64,000 nucleotides of DNA from Betaproteobacteria bacterium (GTDB lineage: Bacteria; Pseudomonadota; Gammaproteobacteria; Burkholderiales; Sulfuricellaceae): positions 62,001 through 126,000 of the forward strand of contig JAJFTF010000055.1 in NCBI GenBank assembly GCA_021373185.1, written 5' to 3'. Each line of letters opens with the position of its first letter. The stretch's first letter is position 1. Below, one piece after another: positions 18,021-30,980 of this stretch. The notes beneath the pieces are model-generated. The model made no database searches. It had not been told where the DNA came from and saw nothing but the letters and a program-made list of their open reading frames with translations. The translations under genes and the position numbers were made by a program.

Positions 18021-19817
18021 CTACTGACTAGCGGCTTCGGTCGGTTTCTCCTGCTGCTGCAAAGTCCACATTTGGGCATACACTTCGCCACGATCCAGTA
18101 GTTCCCGGTGTGTGCCCTGTTCCACTACGCGGCCATGATCCAGAACCAGTATCCAGTCGGCATCGACAATGGTGGAAAGACGATGCGCGATGACCAGGGT
18201 GCTGCGATCCTTGGCGACATGGCGTAATTCTTCCTGAATTGCCTTCTCCGATCTGGAATCCAGCGCCGATGTCGCTTCATCGAAAATCAGGATGCGCGGA
18301 TTTTTCAAAATGGCGCGAGCAATTGCCACGCGCTGCTTTTCCCCGCCGGACAACTTCAAACCGCGCTCCCCGACCAGGGTGTCATAGCCATCGGGCAACG
18401 ACTCGATGAAATCATGGATGTGGGCATGGCCTGCCGCCCGGACGATTTCTTCGCGCGTCGCATCGGGCCGACCATAGGCGATATTGTAATAAATCGTGTC
18501 ATTGAACAGCACCGTATCCTGAGGAACGATGCCAATGGCTGCACGCAGGCTACGCTGAGAGACGTCGCGGATATCCTGTCCATCGATCAGGATACGCCCG
18601 CTGCCGACATCGTAAAACCGGAACAACAGCCGGGAGAAGGTTGACTTTCCCGCTCCGCTTGGCCCAACCACCGCAACGGTCTTGCCTGAAGGAATTTCGA
18701 AGCTGACATCGAATAAAATCTGGCGTTTCGCTTCGTAACTGAAACTGACCTGTTCGAAGCGAATAACACCCGCATTCACATTCAAGTCGGCGACACCAGG
18801 CTTGTCCTGGATTTCGGTATTCTGTTCCATCAGGCTGAACATCCGTTCCATGTCCGCCAGGGAATGCTTGATCTCGCGATAAACAAAGCCGAGAAAATGC
18901 AGCGGCAGGTAAATTTGTATCATATAGGCATTGACCAGCACCAGGTCGCCCAGCGTCATGGCGCCCCCCACGACGCCCTGCGCCGCCAGCAGCATCAGCA
19001 ACGTGACCCCGATGGCGATGATCAGACTTTGCCCGGCATTCAGCACCGCCAGCGAGGTCTGGTTGCGCACCGCCGCCTTTTCCCAGACCTGCAGGCTTTC
19101 ATCGTAGCGCCGTGTTTCATATTCCTCGTTGCTGAAATACTTGACCGTTTCGTAGTTGAGCAGGCTGTCAATGGCACGGACATTGGCCTTTGAGTCCATG
19201 TCGTTCATCGTGCGCCGAAACACCATGCGCCACTCGGTGATCAGCAACGTGAAAGCGATATAGACAATCAACGTACAGAAAATAATAACCGTGAACCAGA
19301 TGTTGTATTTAACCAGCAAAATCGCGGCCACCAGCCCGATTTCCACCAACGTCGGCAGGATGTTGAACAGCATGAAGTTGAGCAGGAAACCGATGCCGCG
19401 CGTACCGCGCTCGATGTCACGCGACACGCCGCCGGTCTGGCGCTCAAGATGGAAACGCAGCGACATGGCGTGCAAATGGCGGAACACCTGCAGCGCCACA
19501 CGGCGGATAGCACGCTGCGTCACCTTGGCGAATACCGCATCGCGCAACTCGCCGAACAGCGTGCTCATGAAGCGCAGAGCACCATACCCCGCCACCAGAA
19601 ATACCGGCAACAGCAACAGCGCCTGCGGCTTTTGCAGTGAGTCGATGATCTCCTTCAGCACCAATGGCACGCCGACATTGGCTACTTTGGCCAGCATCAG
19701 CAACATCAATGCCAGCGCTACCCGTCTGCGGAATTCCCACAGATAGGGCAGCAAGGTCTTGACGGTCTTCCAGTCGTTGCGGTTGGTAGGCGGTTCGCCG
19801 TGATGGGTGATGCGCAT
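18021..19817 (-). CDS. ABC exporter of the ATM1/HMT1 (ABCB7) type
   Basis: A 598-residue half-transporter: six membrane helices (about 30-310) then an ATPase domain. Walker A GPSGAGKST is near 382, signature LSGGEKQRVAIARAIL near 487, Walker B ILIFDEATSALD near 507 and the switch His in VIAHRLSTI. The N-terminus (WKTVKTLLPYLWEFRRRV) is typical of the ATM1/HMT1 heavy-metal or glutathione-persulfide exporter group, as distinct from MsbA. In bacteria these export glutathione-metal or sulfur-rich conjugates. It lies 13 bases downstream of the GGDEF-EAL gene on the same strand and may share its transcript. Confidence 0.88.
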   Translation of the reverse strand: MRITHHGEPPTNRNDWKTVKTLLPYLWEFRRRVALALMLLMLAKVANVGVPLVLKEIIDSLQKPQALLLLPVFLVAGYGALRFMSTLFGELRDAVFAKVTQRAIRRVALQVFRHLHAMSLRFHLERQTGGVSRDIERGTRGIGFLLNFMLFNILPTLVEIGLVAAILLVKYNIWFTVIIFCTLIVYIAFTLLITEWRMVFRRTMNDMDSKANVRAIDSLLNYETVKYFSNEEYETRRYDESLQVWEKAAVRNQTSLAVLNAGQSLIIAIGVTLLMLLAAQGVVGGAMTLGDLVLVNAYMIQIYLPLHFLGFVYREIKHSLADMERMFSLMEQNTEIQDKPGVADLNVNAGVIRFEQVSFSYEAKRQILFDVSFEIPSGKTVAVVGPSGAGKSTFSRLLFRFYDVGSGRILIDGQDIRDVSQRSLRAAIGIVPQDTVLFNDTIYYNIAYGRPDATREEIVRAAGHAHIHDFIESLPDGYDTLVGERGLKLSGGEKQRVAIARAILKNPRILIFDEATSALDSRSEKAIQEELRHVAKDRSTLVIAHRLSTIVDADWILVLDHGRVVEQGTHRELLDRGEVYAQMWTLQQQEKPTEAASQ

Positions 19818-19830
19818 GAGGGCGGAATGT

Positions 19831-22179
19831 TTACCGGGTTGGCGCTTGCAGCACTAAAGGCGCTGGCCTGCCAATGTCATAGCCTTGCGCGTAATCCACG
19901 CCGAGCGCACGCAATTTTTCAAGGATCAGGTCATCCTCGACGAATTCTGCAATGGTTTTAATGCCCATTACATGACCGATGCGGTTAATCGCTTCGACCA
20001 TGGCAAAGTCGATAGGGTTATGCACCATATTCTTGACGAACATACCGTCAATCTTCAGGTAATCCACCGGCAAGTCCTTGAGATAAGCGAATGACGACAT
20101 GCCGCTGCCGAAATCGTCGAGGGAGAATCGGCATCCTGCCCGCTTCAATTCCTGCATGAAATGGCGGGTGTGCTCGATACTGGAAATCGCCACGGTTTCA
20201 GTGATTTCAAAACAAAGTGTTGCCGGCGGTATGCCATACAGAGCGATCTGTTCGCGCAGGAAATCGAGGAAAAATTCATCGTTCAGGCTGGCGCCGGAAA
20301 GATTGATTGCATAAACGCGTGAGGTATCCGGCTCCACGCCGCTGACAAGATTTTTCTTTATCGTAGCAAACAGGGTACGCACCACCCAACGATCGATTAC
20401 CGGCATCAAGCCGTAGCGTTCAGCGGCAGGCAAAAACTTGGCAGGGGGGACAATGTCGCCATTCACATCCATCATGCGGAGCAGAATTTCACAATGATGC
20501 GCATCGGGCTGTACTTCCCAGAGAGAGCGAATAGGCTGGTAATAGAGGAGAAAACGGTTTTCCTCGAATGCCTTTGAAATATCGGCGACCCAACTCATCT
20601 CACTCTGGCGTTGCATCAGGTCGAAGTCTTCCAGACTATAAACATTGACGCGGTTTCGCCCTCTATCCTTGGCCGCATAGCAGGCGGCATCGGCGCAACT
20701 CATCAGGTTCGCAGCACTGCCGCTCTGCGCAACAATCGGCACCAGTCCGATGCTGGCACCCACCTCAAATGTCCTTCCCTCCCAGACAAAGCGGAAATCC
20801 TGCACAATTTCCCGCAGCACGTTGGCAATTCGCGTAGCCTCTTCCAGAGTGCGATGTTCCAACAAAACGCCGAATTCATCCCCGCCCAGCCGGGCCAAAG
20901 TATCGCCGCCCTGGATCTGTGCTCGCAACATTTCGGTCAGTTGCTTCAACAACTCATCTCCTGCAGCGTGGCCGGCAGTATCGTTGACCAGCTTGAATTG
21001 ATCGAGATCCATATACAGCAAGGCATGCTGGCTATTATCTGATTTTGTTCCTTCCAGCAACCGGGTGAGCCTGAGATCGAATTCCCGTCGGTTAATCAAG
21101 CCGGTCAGTTGGTCATGAGCGGCCTGCCAAGCTAATTGCTTGGCTAATTCGCGCGCCTCGGTGACATCGCGGAACACCAGCACCGAACCGATCACCTCCC
21201 CCTCAGGATTGCGAATCGGCGCGGCGGAACTTTCGATATCGTATTCACGGTTGTCATTGCTGATCAGCAAAATATTTTCATAATGGCTGACCATCACGCC
21301 TTCAATGGGGCCATCGAAAACAGGATGCCGAATTTGTTTGCGCGAGAACGCATCGACGGCATTGAATGCCCAACGCAAGGTCAGGCCTTTGACTTCCTCC
21401 AGTTGCCAACCTGTAAGATGCTCGGCAACAGGATTGAAATAGATCACTTTGCCTTCGATATCGGTGGTAATCACGCCGTCCCCGATCGAATCCAGCGTTA
21501 CCAAGGCGCGCTCCTTCTCCTGGAAAAGAGCCCGCTCAGTCATGGCCGTACGCCGCATCACGTACAAAGCGATCAGGGCGCCCAGCGCGACAGCAAAAAA
21601 GCCGAGCATACCCATCCAAAGAAGTGCGTTGCGATAAGAAGACGTCGCTTCGGCCATGGCATTATGCTTTTGCTCCCATTGCCGATTCATGAGCGCATCA
21701 AGGCCCGCGATCAGCATTTTCTGCACTGGAAGCACGTCGTTGAGCAACAATTGTTTGGCTTTGGCAGCATTGTCTACCTCGAATAGCTCCACCACCTTTA
21801 TCTGAAGCGCCTCTCCGTGCTTGGCCAGTTCGAGCAATTGGGCAAAAACCCGTGTTTCTTCCGGGCTAAGACCCGACGCAACCAGCCTGTCGCGCGCATG
21901 GATAAAATTTGCCGCCTGCTGGCTGCGCTGAGAGATTTCATCATCCCGCTCAAAAACATCAGTCAACAATGCCATGCGATGGAGGCTGACGGCGCGCTCG
22001 CGAACGGCTTGCTCCATCTCGGAAACCAGTGCGATCTTGAAGTCGTACAACCTGTTGGATTGTTCCATTCGCTCGTGCAGCACCATGATGCGCGTCAAAC
22101 CAACAAAGATCAGCCCTGCCATGAGCAGCAACACCAAGCCGAAACCGGCGAGAATGAGAAATCGGGAATTCTTCAGCAT
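19831..22179 (-). CDS. membrane-bound PAS-GGDEF-EAL c-di-GMP protein
   Basis: A 782-residue sensor for cyclic-di-GMP turnover. The order is: membrane helix (about 6-27), periplasmic four-helix-bundle-like domain (about 30-180), second helix (about 185-207), PAS (about 225-345), GGDEF with an intact [13 protein letters not shown], and EAL. In the EAL domain the signature reads EIL (CEILLRMM) and other catalytic blocks are present ([38 protein letters not shown]). EIL variants are usually still active phosphodiesterases. Both domains may therefore be active, with a net direction set by the sensor. It is downstream of rmuC with a 3-base gap. Confidence 0.92.
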   Translation of the reverse strand: MLKNSRFLILAGFGLVLLLMAGLIFVGLTRIMVLHERMEQSNRLYDFKIALVSEMEQAVRERAVSLHRMALLTDVFERDDEISQRSQQAANFIHARDRLVASGLSPEETRVFAQLLELAKHGEALQIKVVELFEVDNAAKAKQLLLNDVLPVQKMLIAGLDALMNRQWEQKHNAMAEATSSYRNALLWMGMLGFFAVALGALIALYVMRRTAMTERALFQEKERALVTLDSIGDGVITTDIEGKVIYFNPVAEHLTGWQLEEVKGLTLRWAFNAVDAFSRKQIRHPVFDGPIEGVMVSHYENILLISNDNREYDIESSAAPIRNPEGEVIGSVLVFRDVTEARELAKQLAWQAAHDQLTGLINRREFDLRLTRLLEGTKSDNSQHALLYMDLDQFKLVNDTAGHAAGDELLKQLTEMLRAQIQGGDTLARLGGDEFGVLLEHRTLEEATRIANVLREIVQDFRFVWEGRTFEVGASIGLVPIVAQSGSAANLMSCADAACYAAKDRGRNRVNVYSLEDFDLMQRQSEMSWVADISKAFEENRFLLYYQPIRSLWEVQPDAHHCEILLRMMDVNGDIVPPAKFLPAAERYGLMPVIDRWVVRTLFATIKKNLVSGVEPDTSRVYAINLSGASLNDEFFLDFLREQIALYGIPPATLCFEITETVAISSIEHTRHFMQELKRAGCRFSLDDFGSGMSSFAYLKDLPVDYLKIDGMFVKNMVHNPIDFAMVEAINRIGHVMGIKTIAEFVEDDLILEKLRALGVDYAQGYDIGRPAPLVLQAPTR

Positions 22180-22182
22180 GCG

Positions 22183-23523
22183 TCAGGAATCCTCACCGCC
22201 GACTTGTGCGTCGATCAAGGCTTCCAGTACCGGCACGCCGGATTCATCCAGTTGGACATGCTCGATCTGGGCGAAGCGGCGGCTGATTTTCTGGCTGGTG
22301 ACATGCACCTCTTCAGCGTCTTCATGAGCCAGGCGAATATGATCGGCCAGTTTTTTCATGCGCGTATCGAAGCGGGAAAATTCCTTGCCCAGCTTGCTCA
22401 GCGCATCCTTGATAATGTGTACCTGCTTGCGCGTTTCCACGTCTTTTATCACGGCTCGCGCGGTATTCAGGATCGCCATCATGGTGGTCGGCGAAACGAT
22501 CCATACCCGTTTCTGCATGGCGTAATCCACCACATCGCCCTGATGATGGCCATGAATCTCGGCAAATACCGCCTCTGCCGGCACGAACATCACTGCACCA
22601 TCGCTGGTTTCATTGGGAACAATGTATTTCTCGCTGATCGCATCGACGTGGCGCTTCACATCCGCCTTGAACTGCTTCATCGCCTGCGCCCGGTCACCAT
22701 CCGAAAGCTCGGCAGCGAACATGCGGTGATAATTTTCCAATGGAAATTTGGAGTCGACGGCGACATTGCCGGTCGGCTCCGGCAACATCAACAGGCAATC
22801 GACGCGATTGCCATTGCTTAAGGTGTGCTGAAAAGCATAGGCTGAAGGCGGCAGGATATTGCGTATCAGCGCTTCCAGTTGCACTTCGCCGTAAGCGCCG
22901 CGCGAGCGTTTGTCGCCGAGCAGTTCCTGCAGGCTGACCATATTGGTGGTAAGGCCATCGATTTTCTTCTGCGCCTCGTCAATGGTCGCCAGCCGCGCCA
23001 TCACGTTGGAGAATGTCTCGTTGGTTTTCTTGAAACCTTCATCCAGGCGTTCTGTCACCTTGCCGCTGATTTGTTCGAGACGCCCATCCACCGACTTGGT
23101 CAGCGCTTCAATTGAGGCAGTCAACTGTTGGGTGGTATTGCGCAGGGTGGACTGAATCAGTTCTTGATTTGCTCGCACCTGCTCTGCAGACTGTGCCAGC
23201 ATGGCTTCACGGGTCTGGGCAAGACTTGTGCTCTGGGACAATTGCAATTTTTCCAGCGCATCGCGGTTTAACTGAAGTTCCTGAGAGATCGATCCGCGCA
23301 AGCGCTCGGCATTCTCCGCTGCAGCCGAATTCATCCGGTCACCCTGCCTGGCCAACCCCTCATGCAAGTCAGACAGCATGGCACGGTGCTTATCTTCCAT
23401 AATCTGCGCCACCAGAGTCGGCAGTTCGTTCTGCCGGCGGGCCAGCCCGCCGAATCTATACCCCAGCCACGAGGCTGCGACCAGAATTAACAACAGCAGA
23501 ATGCCGATCAGGATTTCAGGCAT
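22183..23523 (-). CDS. rmuC: RmuC family DNA recombination protein
   Basis: A 446-residue protein with an N-terminal membrane helix (ILIGILLLLILVAASWLGY), a long coiled coil (about 30-200) and a PD-(D/E)xK nuclease-like domain. The nuclease block is visible as AYGEVQLEALI, then NRVDCLLML and VAVDSKFPLENY. RmuC proteins limit DNA inversions and act on branched or invading DNA. A single start at 23523 gives the membrane anchor directly. It is followed by the c-di-GMP gene with a 3-base gap. Confidence 0.93.
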   Translation of the reverse strand: MPEILIGILLLLILVAASWLGYRFGGLARRQNELPTLVAQIMEDKHRAMLSDLHEGLARQGDRMNSAAAENAERLRGSISQELQLNRDALEKLQLSQSTSLAQTREAMLAQSAEQVRANQELIQSTLRNTTQQLTASIEALTKSVDGRLEQISGKVTERLDEGFKKTNETFSNVMARLATIDEAQKKIDGLTTNMVSLQELLGDKRSRGAYGEVQLEALIRNILPPSAYAFQHTLSNGNRVDCLLMLPEPTGNVAVDSKFPLENYHRMFAAELSDGDRAQAMKQFKADVKRHVDAISEKYIVPNETSDGAVMFVPAEAVFAEIHGHHQGDVVDYAMQKRVWIVSPTTMMAILNTARAVIKDVETRKQVHIIKDALSKLGKEFSRFDTRMKKLADHIRLAHEDAEEVHVTSQKISRRFAQIEHVQLDESGVPVLEALIDAQVGGEDS

Positions 23524-23614
23524 GGCTTACTCTAAATAAATGGAAGGGAGATTATAGCGCAACACCGATGGCGCCGTTACTCGACCGAGATCGCGGCAAC
23601 CCAGCCGCCAAATG

Positions 23615-23662
23615 AAAATCCCCCGTTCCTCCGATTTGTAGATCGGAAAAACGGGGGATTCT
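23615..23662 (-). terminator. Rho-independent terminator of typA
   Basis: Inverted arms AATCCCCCGTT and AACGGGGGATT enclose a second paired CCGAT / ATCGG segment with a short loop. On the minus strand a short T-rich stretch (ATTTTC) follows. It lies just after the typA stop. Confidence 0.8.
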
Positions 23663-23677
23663 TTAACAAGCGAACCG

Positions 23678-25489
<1,812 letters not shown>

Positions 25490-25560
25490 GTATTGATTCC
25501 TGCAATTGAAAAAAAGAGCGCGGATTGTAACATATATTCATGGATATCCGATCTAACCCA

Positions 25561-25588
25561 TTGCTTTTCGAAAAAATAACCGTATAAT
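25561..25588 (+). promoter_or_regulatory. sigma70-type promoter of rhlE
   Basis: TTGCTT at 25561-25566 and a perfect TATAAT at 25583-25588 are 16 bases apart. Transcription from about 25595 gives a leader of about 210 bases before the GTG start at 25805. Confidence 0.72.
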
Positions 25589-25723
25589 GCGCCGCTTGGC
25601 TGTAGCAATATTTTCAATTCAGCCTTTGGTTCATCGCTCCTGACCCTCTCTGTCTCAGATTCACTGAGTACATTTACACCCCGGTTAGCGACGATGTTTT
25701 AGCGCCGCGTGGTGTTTGGTACT

Positions 25724-25750
25724 TGACCCCCTTTCTTGATAATGGGGTCA
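25724..25750 (+). promoter_or_regulatory. hairpin in the long rhlE 5' leader
   Basis: TGACCCC (25724-25730) pairs perfectly with GGGGTCA (25744-25750) across a 13-base loop. It is one of several potential structures in the 210-base leader; the region between 25490 and 25804 holds no gene. No T run follows, so this is not a terminator. Confidence 0.5.
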
Positions 25751-25804
25751 CCCCTTCTTATTCCCTGCTGCGCGTTAGTTTTACCTTAAACTTAAGGAAA
25801 TTAC

Positions 25805-27121
25805 GTGTCTTTCGAAAAACTGAATCTAAATCCCGCCATCCTGCAAGCAATCGCCGATAGCGGTTACACAGAACCATCCCCGATCCAGGCTGCAGCTATC
25901 CCTGAAGTTCTTGCCGGTCATGACCTGATGGCTTCGGCCCAAACCGGAACCGGCAAAACCGCCGCCTTCATCTTGCCTGCACTGCAATACCTGACCGAAC
26001 CATCGCAAAGCAAAAGCAAAGGCCCGCGCATCCTGGTACTGACCCCGACTCGCGAACTGGCAAACCAGGTTAACGATGCCGCACGCAAATACAGCAAGCA
26101 CATGCGCGTCAAGACCGTCAGCATTCTCGGCGGCATGCCTTACCCGCTGCAAAACAAACTGCTGTCGCAGCCGGTTGACATCCTCGTCGCCACACCTGGC
26201 CGCCTGATCGACCATCTGGACCGTGGCCGCATTGACTTCTCGCGCCTGGAAATGCTGGTGCTGGATGAAGCTGACCGCATGCTGGATATGGGCTTTATCG
26301 ACGACGTCGAGAAAATCGCCGCTGCCACCCCGGCCAGCCGCCAGACTCTGCTGTTCTCGGCCACGCTGGAAGGCACCATCGCAACTCTGGCCAAGCGTTT
26401 GCTGAAAGACCCCAAGCGCATCCAGATGACCGCGCAGCAAGCCAAGCACGAAAATATCGAGCAACGCCTGCACATCGTCGACGACATGGCGCACAAAAAC
26501 CGCCTGTTGCAGCATCTGCTGACCGACATCGACGTCAAGCAAGCCATCGTCTTCACCTCCACCAAGCGCGATGCCGACATGCTGGCCGAAGACCTGTTCG
26601 CACAAGGCCACCAGGCTGCGGCATTGCACGGCGACATGAACCAGGGCGCGCGCAATCGCACCCTCACCCGCATGCGTAGCGGCGCCATCAAAGTGCTGGT
26701 CGCCACCGATGTGGCGGCGCGTGGACTGGATGTGGCCGGCATCAGCCACGTCATCAATTTCGACCTGCCGAAGTTCGCCGAAGACTACGTCCACCGCATT
26801 GGCCGTACCGGTCGTGCCGGCAGCACGGGGATCGCAGTATCTTTCGCCTCCGGCAAGGACGTGATGAACCTGAAAAAGATCGAGCGCTTCACCGGCCACG
26901 CGATCACCCCGCACATCGTCCCGGGCTTCGAGGCCAAGCGTCCGATGCGTTCCGGCGCGCCCAGCCCTGCCGGCAGGCGCCCTGGTGGGTTTGGCAACAA
27001 TGATCGACGCCCCGGCTATGAAGGTCGCCCCAACGGCAACCGCGAAGGCGGCTATGCAGGTCGCGGCGGCCCGAACAAAGGTGCCACCGGAACCGGACGT
27101 CCCGTCAGCCGAGGCCGGTAA
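25805..27121 (+). CDS. rhlE: DEAD-box ATP-dependent RNA helicase (RhlE type)
   Basis: A 438-residue RNA helicase. The Q motif (EPSPIQAAAIP), motif I AQTGTGKT near 44-51, PTRELA, TPGR, DEAD in VLDEADRML near 155, SAT, and HRIGRTGRAG are all in place. A Gly/Arg-rich tail follows from about residue 380 (GRRPGG, GRGGPNKG), an RNA-binding extension typical of RhlE. The start is a GTG at 25805 with AAGGA just upstream. The long structured leader suggests cold- or RNA-structure-dependent control, like that reported for other DEAD-box genes. Confidence 0.95.
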   Translation: MSFEKLNLNPAILQAIADSGYTEPSPIQAAAIPEVLAGHDLMASAQTGTGKTAAFILPALQYLTEPSQSKSKGPRILVLTPTRELANQVNDAARKYSKHMRVKTVSILGGMPYPLQNKLLSQPVDILVATPGRLIDHLDRGRIDFSRLEMLVLDEADRMLDMGFIDDVEKIAAATPASRQTLLFSATLEGTIATLAKRLLKDPKRIQMTAQQAKHENIEQRLHIVDDMAHKNRLLQHLLTDIDVKQAIVFTSTKRDADMLAEDLFAQGHQAAALHGDMNQGARNRTLTRMRSGAIKVLVATDVAARGLDVAGISHVINFDLPKFAEDYVHRIGRTGRAGSTGIAVSFASGKDVMNLKKIERFTGHAITPHIVPGFEAKRPMRSGAPSPAGRRPGGFGNNDRRPGYEGRPNGNREGGYAGRGGPNKGATGTGRPVSRGR

Positions 27122-27170
27122 GACGAAACGTCATTGGCTCATTCCAATCGAGTGAGCCACGACAAAATTG

Positions 27171-27199
27171 AAAAAGGCGCTCTTCGGAGCGCCTTTTTT
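27171..27199. terminator. bidirectional terminator between rhlE and purT
   Basis: A 12-bp stem (27171-27182 with 27187-27198) with a TTCG tetraloop has T runs on both strands. It ends rhlE on the plus strand and purT on the minus strand. A second hairpin (TGGCTCA ... TGAGCCA, about 27135-27158) lies just before it. Confidence 0.92.
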
Positions 27200-27250
27200 A
27201 TTCATCAGTTCGTTCACTAAGCCTGCATAGCCCGGAACTGGCGCATACGC

Positions 27251-28453
27251 TTATCCGCCAGCCACCGGCCTGACCTTGCTGGCGGCCAGCTTGGCGCGCG
27301 TTCTCGCCTCATCGACATCCTTGCCATTCGCCAGCGCCACACCCATGCGACGCCGGGTCAAGCTTTCCGGCTTGCCGAACAGGCGCAGGTCGCTTTGCGG
27401 CACACGCAGCGCTTCTTCCACGCCCTCAAAGACAATGCCCGTTGCCTCCATGCCGCCATAAATCACCGCGCTGGCGCCCGGCGCACGCATCGCGACATCC
27501 ACCGGCAAGCCGAGAATGGCGCGGGCATGCAGCTCGAACTCGCTCCATACCTGGCTGCACATCGTCACCATGCCGGTATCGTGGGGGCGCGGGCTGACTT
27601 CGGAGAACCAGACCTGGTCGCCCTTGACGAAAAGCTCCACGCCGAAAATGCCACGCCCGCCCAGATTGTCCGTGACCGCCCTGGCAATCTCGCGTGAGCG
27701 AGCCAGCGCAGCCACGCTCATCGGCTGCGGCTGCCAGCTTTCGACGTAATCGCCCTTGACCTGGAGATGACCAATGGGCTCGCAGAAAAAAGTTTCTACT
27801 TGACCCGAAGCGCCCACGGCGCGCACAGTGAGCAAAGTAATCTCGTAGTCGAAGTCGACAAAACCTTCGACGATCACCCTTCCCTGATTCACCCGGCTGC
27901 CGGTGGCCGCATAATCCCACGCTGCTTTTACATCAGTGGGGCCTTCAAGCCGGGATTGCCCCTTGCCGGAAGATGACATCACCGGCTTGACGATACACGG
28001 GTAGCCGATGCCGTTGTCGATCGCCGCCTGCATTTCTTCCTGGCTATCGGCAAAAGCATAAGGTGAAACCGGCAGTTGCAAGGTTTCCCCCGCCAAGCGC
28101 CGGATGCCTTCGCGATTCATGGTGAGTTGCGCGGCACGTGCGGTGGGGATGACTTCGGCCAGACCGTCGCGTTCGATTTCGACCAGCATGGCGGTGGCAA
28201 TAGCCTCGATCTCCGGCACCACAAGGTGTGGCTTCTCCAGTTCCACCAAAGCGCGCAAAGCAGCGCCATCGGTCATGTCGATGACGTGGGCGCGGTGCGC
28301 CACCTGGTGCCCCGGCGCATCGGCATAGCGATCCACCGCGATCACTTCCACGCCGAGGCGTTGCAGGGCGATGGTCACCTCCTTGCCGAGTTCGCCGCTG
28401 CCGAGCAACATGACGCGGGTTGCGCCGGGAGTTAATGGGGTGCCGATTTTCAT
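27251..28453 (-). CDS. purT: formate-dependent phosphoribosylglycinamide formyltransferase PurT
   Basis: A 400-residue ATP-grasp enzyme that adds formyl from formate to GAR in purine synthesis. The N-terminal Rossmann-like region ([22 protein letters not shown]) is followed by the substrate region (VVPEIEAIA), the ATP-grasp loop ([11 protein letters not shown]) and metal-site residues near FFCEPIGH and [16 protein letters not shown]. Length and motifs match E. coli PurT throughout. It is the downstream gene of ybbP on the minus strand, with a 31-base gap. Confidence 0.96.
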   Translation of the reverse strand: MKIGTPLTPGATRVMLLGSGELGKEVTIALQRLGVEVIAVDRYADAPGHQVAHRAHVIDMTDGAALRALVELEKPHLVVPEIEAIATAMLVEIERDGLAEVIPTARAAQLTMNREGIRRLAGETLQLPVSPYAFADSQEEMQAAIDNGIGYPCIVKPVMSSSGKGQSRLEGPTDVKAAWDYAATGSRVNQGRVIVEGFVDFDYEITLLTVRAVGASGQVETFFCEPIGHLQVKGDYVESWQPQPMSVAALARSREIARAVTDNLGGRGIFGVELFVKGDQVWFSEVSPRPHDTGMVTMCSQVWSEFELHARAILGLPVDVAMRAPGASAVIYGGMEATGIVFEGVEEALRVPQSDLRLFGKPESLTRRRMGVALANGKDVDEARTRAKLAASKVRPVAGG

Positions 28454-28484
28454 GATCGATCCTGCGCAAGTAAAAGAGAGGATT

Positions 28485-30965
28485 TTAGCCGTAATCCCTG
28501 ATCGCCTGCAAAGGCGGCTGATTCAGCACGCCGTAACAACCGGCCACGCCCGCGACGCCGATGACTGCCGCCCCGGCCAGCATCCCGCCTGGCAGCAGCC
28601 AGAAATTGAAGGCATAGGGCAAGGTCAGGATTTTCGTACTCAGGACATAGCCCGTTCCGCCCGCGCCCAGCGCTGCAACCAAGCCGGCCAGCAGGCCGAT
28701 CCCGGCAAATTCGGCGAACAGGGCAAGCAGCAACTGCTTTCGGCTTGCGCCCAGAGTACGCAGAATCGCCACCTCGTAAACCCGCTCGTCGCGGGTGGCC
28801 GCAATCGCGGCATACAGCACCGTAAACCCCATCAGCCAGGTAAACAGGAACACGAATTCCACTGCGCCGGCAACCCGCTCCATGATGGATCGCACCTCAT
28901 CCATCACTGCGGCCACATCGATCACCGTCAGGTTCGGAAAGGCCTTGACCATGTTATCGAGCAGCGCCTCCTGTCCGGCAGCCAGATGAAAGCTGGTGAT
29001 GTAACTGGCAGGAAAACGCTCCAGCAGGCCGGGTGAGGCGACCACAAAAAAATTGACGCGAAACGAGTCCCAGTCTACCTTGCGCAAGTTCGCCACCTTG
29101 GCGTTGAACACCGCCCCGCCAACGCCATAGCTCAACTCGTCGCCCAGCTTGATGCCCAGCGTTTTGGCGATACCCTCTTCGACCGATAACCGATCGGCAC
29201 CCGATCCACCGTCCGCCCACCATTTCCCCGCAACGAGCTGGTTGCCCTCGGGCAGGCGATTCGCCCATGACAGGTTGAATTCCCGCTCCACCAGCCGCTG
29301 CGCGCGCTCATCGGGATAGTCCGTGGCTACCACCGGCTTGCCATTGACCGCCAGCAACCGACCGCGCACCATCGGATAGAGTTCAGGCGGAACTACATTA
29401 TGGCTCCGGAAAAAATCGTGCAGCGGCTGCAGTTGATCCGGCTGGATATTGATCAGGAAACGATTCGGCGCATCGGCGGGCAAAGTGGATTGCCAGTTTT
29501 GCATCAGGTCGCCGCGCACCACGGTGAGCAACAGCAACACCAGCATTCCAAGGCTGAAAGCGGTCACCTGCGCCACGCTGTTGCCCGCCCGCCGCGCAAT
29601 ATTGGCCAGCCCGTAACGCCAGGATGCGACCGCCTGCCGACGCATCCCGGACAGCGCACGGATCAACAACAATGCCAACAACGCAGCGGCCATAATGGCC
29701 GCGCCCAAGCCTGCCAGCACATAAGCGCCGAGCCTGGCATCGCCGGCTTGCCACACCACCAGACCGGAAATCGCGGCCAGCCCCAGAATAAAACCGAGCA
29801 GGCCATAACTCCGGGGCGCGCCAAGCTCACGGCGCAACACGCGCAAAGCCGGCACATCTTTCAACTGCTGCAAAAACGGCAAAGAGAAACCCAGCAGCGT
29901 CACCATGCCGGTCAGAACCCCTTGAACCACCGGCAGCAGCGACGGCAGCGGCAGTTCGGTCGAAAGCAGGCTGCCCAAACGTTGCGCCAGCACCATCTGC
30001 CCTGCATAGCCGAGCAAACAGCCAACCAGGCTGGCGGCCAGGCCGAGCAGAAGAAACTGATACAGGTAAAGACGGGAAATCAATTGCTGCCGTGCACCCA
30101 GACAGCGCAACACCGCGCAGTTATCGAGATGACGCGCCATGAACCGGCGCGTCGCCATCACTACCGTCACTGCCGCTAGGACAATGCTGACCAATGCAGC
30201 CAGACCAAGGAAACGTTCCGCCCGCGCCAGCGCGGCGCGGATTTCCGGGCGGGCGTCCGCAACGCTTTCGAGGCGCTCGCCGCGCTTCAGCCGTGGCGCA
30301 GCCCACAGGCGGAAGGACTCGACGCTATCGGCACCCCCCGCCACCAACAGTCGGTAGGAAGCGCGACTGCCCTCCTGGATCAGCCCGGTCGCGGGAATAT
30401 CTTCGAGGTTCATCAGCAGACGCGGTGCGATGTTGAACATCATGCCAACCCGATCCGGCTCACGGGTCAAGATGGCGGATACCGTCAAACGGCTATTCCC
30501 GATCGCCATCACCGCGCCCGGTTTGGCATTGATCTGCCGGAACAGACGTTCATCCAGCCATGCCGTGCCCGATGCAGGATATGCGCCAATGGCGTGATTC
30601 GAAGGCACCGCCCGCAATTCTCCGCGCAGCGGATAGTTGCGGCTTACCGCCTTGATCTCCGCCAATTGGGCTAGTTCGCCATAGCGCATCATGCTGGGAA
30701 AACTCAACGTTTGCGCCGTTTTCAGGCCGCGCCGCAAGGCCTCGCGTTCGATATCAGCATCCAGCGGGTGATCGGAGACGACCACCAGATCCGCGCCGAG
30801 CAAGGTATTCGCCTGCTGCTTCAACGCCCGCCCTACCCGGTCGGTAAAGAAACCAACTGATGTCACGCTTGCCACCGCAATCACCAAGGCGGCGGCCAGT
30901 ACACGCATCTCGCCGCCGCGCCACTCGCGGCGCAACATACGCAGGGCAAGGGCAAAGCTGTTCAT
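28485..30965 (-). CDS. ybbP: FtsX-like ABC transporter permease (YbbP type)
   Basis: An 826-residue inner-membrane permease: N-terminal membrane helix ([18 protein letters not shown]), large periplasmic MacB-like domain, then a cluster of helices with FtsX domains (about 260-490 and again 710-815). The ATG at 30965 is used; TTG at 30977 is possible. It pairs with the YbbA ATPase encoded just upstream. E. coli has the same tesA / ybbA-ybbP arrangement. The substrate is unknown; MacB-like family members extract lipids or lipoproteins or drive envelope signalling. Confidence 0.9.
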   Translation of the reverse strand: MNSFALALRMLRREWRGGEMRVLAAALVIAVASVTSVGFFTDRVGRALKQQANTLLGADLVVVSDHPLDADIEREALRRGLKTAQTLSFPSMMRYGELAQLAEIKAVSRNYPLRGELRAVPSNHAIGAYPASGTAWLDERLFRQINAKPGAVMAIGNSRLTVSAILTREPDRVGMMFNIAPRLLMNLEDIPATGLIQEGSRASYRLLVAGGADSVESFRLWAAPRLKRGERLESVADARPEIRAALARAERFLGLAALVSIVLAAVTVVMATRRFMARHLDNCAVLRCLGARQQLISRLYLYQFLLLGLAASLVGCLLGYAGQMVLAQRLGSLLSTELPLPSLLPVVQGVLTGMVTLLGFSLPFLQQLKDVPALRVLRRELGAPRSYGLLGFILGLAAISGLVVWQAGDARLGAYVLAGLGAAIMAAALLALLLIRALSGMRRQAVASWRYGLANIARRAGNSVAQVTAFSLGMLVLLLLTVVRGDLMQNWQSTLPADAPNRFLINIQPDQLQPLHDFFRSHNVVPPELYPMVRGRLLAVNGKPVVATDYPDERAQRLVEREFNLSWANRLPEGNQLVAGKWWADGGSGADRLSVEEGIAKTLGIKLGDELSYGVGGAVFNAKVANLRKVDWDSFRVNFFVVASPGLLERFPASYITSFHLAAGQEALLDNMVKAFPNLTVIDVAAVMDEVRSIMERVAGAVEFVFLFTWLMGFTVLYAAIAATRDERVYEVAILRTLGASRKQLLLALFAEFAGIGLLAGLVAALGAGGTGYVLSTKILTLPYAFNFWLLPGGMLAGAAVIGVAGVAGCYGVLNQPPLQAIRDYG

Positions 30966-30980
30966 TTCAAAACTCAATTG

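Noticed and set aside
25826-26914. Open frame of 362 codons opposite rhlE
   Set aside because: Shadow of the helicase frame, with no recognisable fold.
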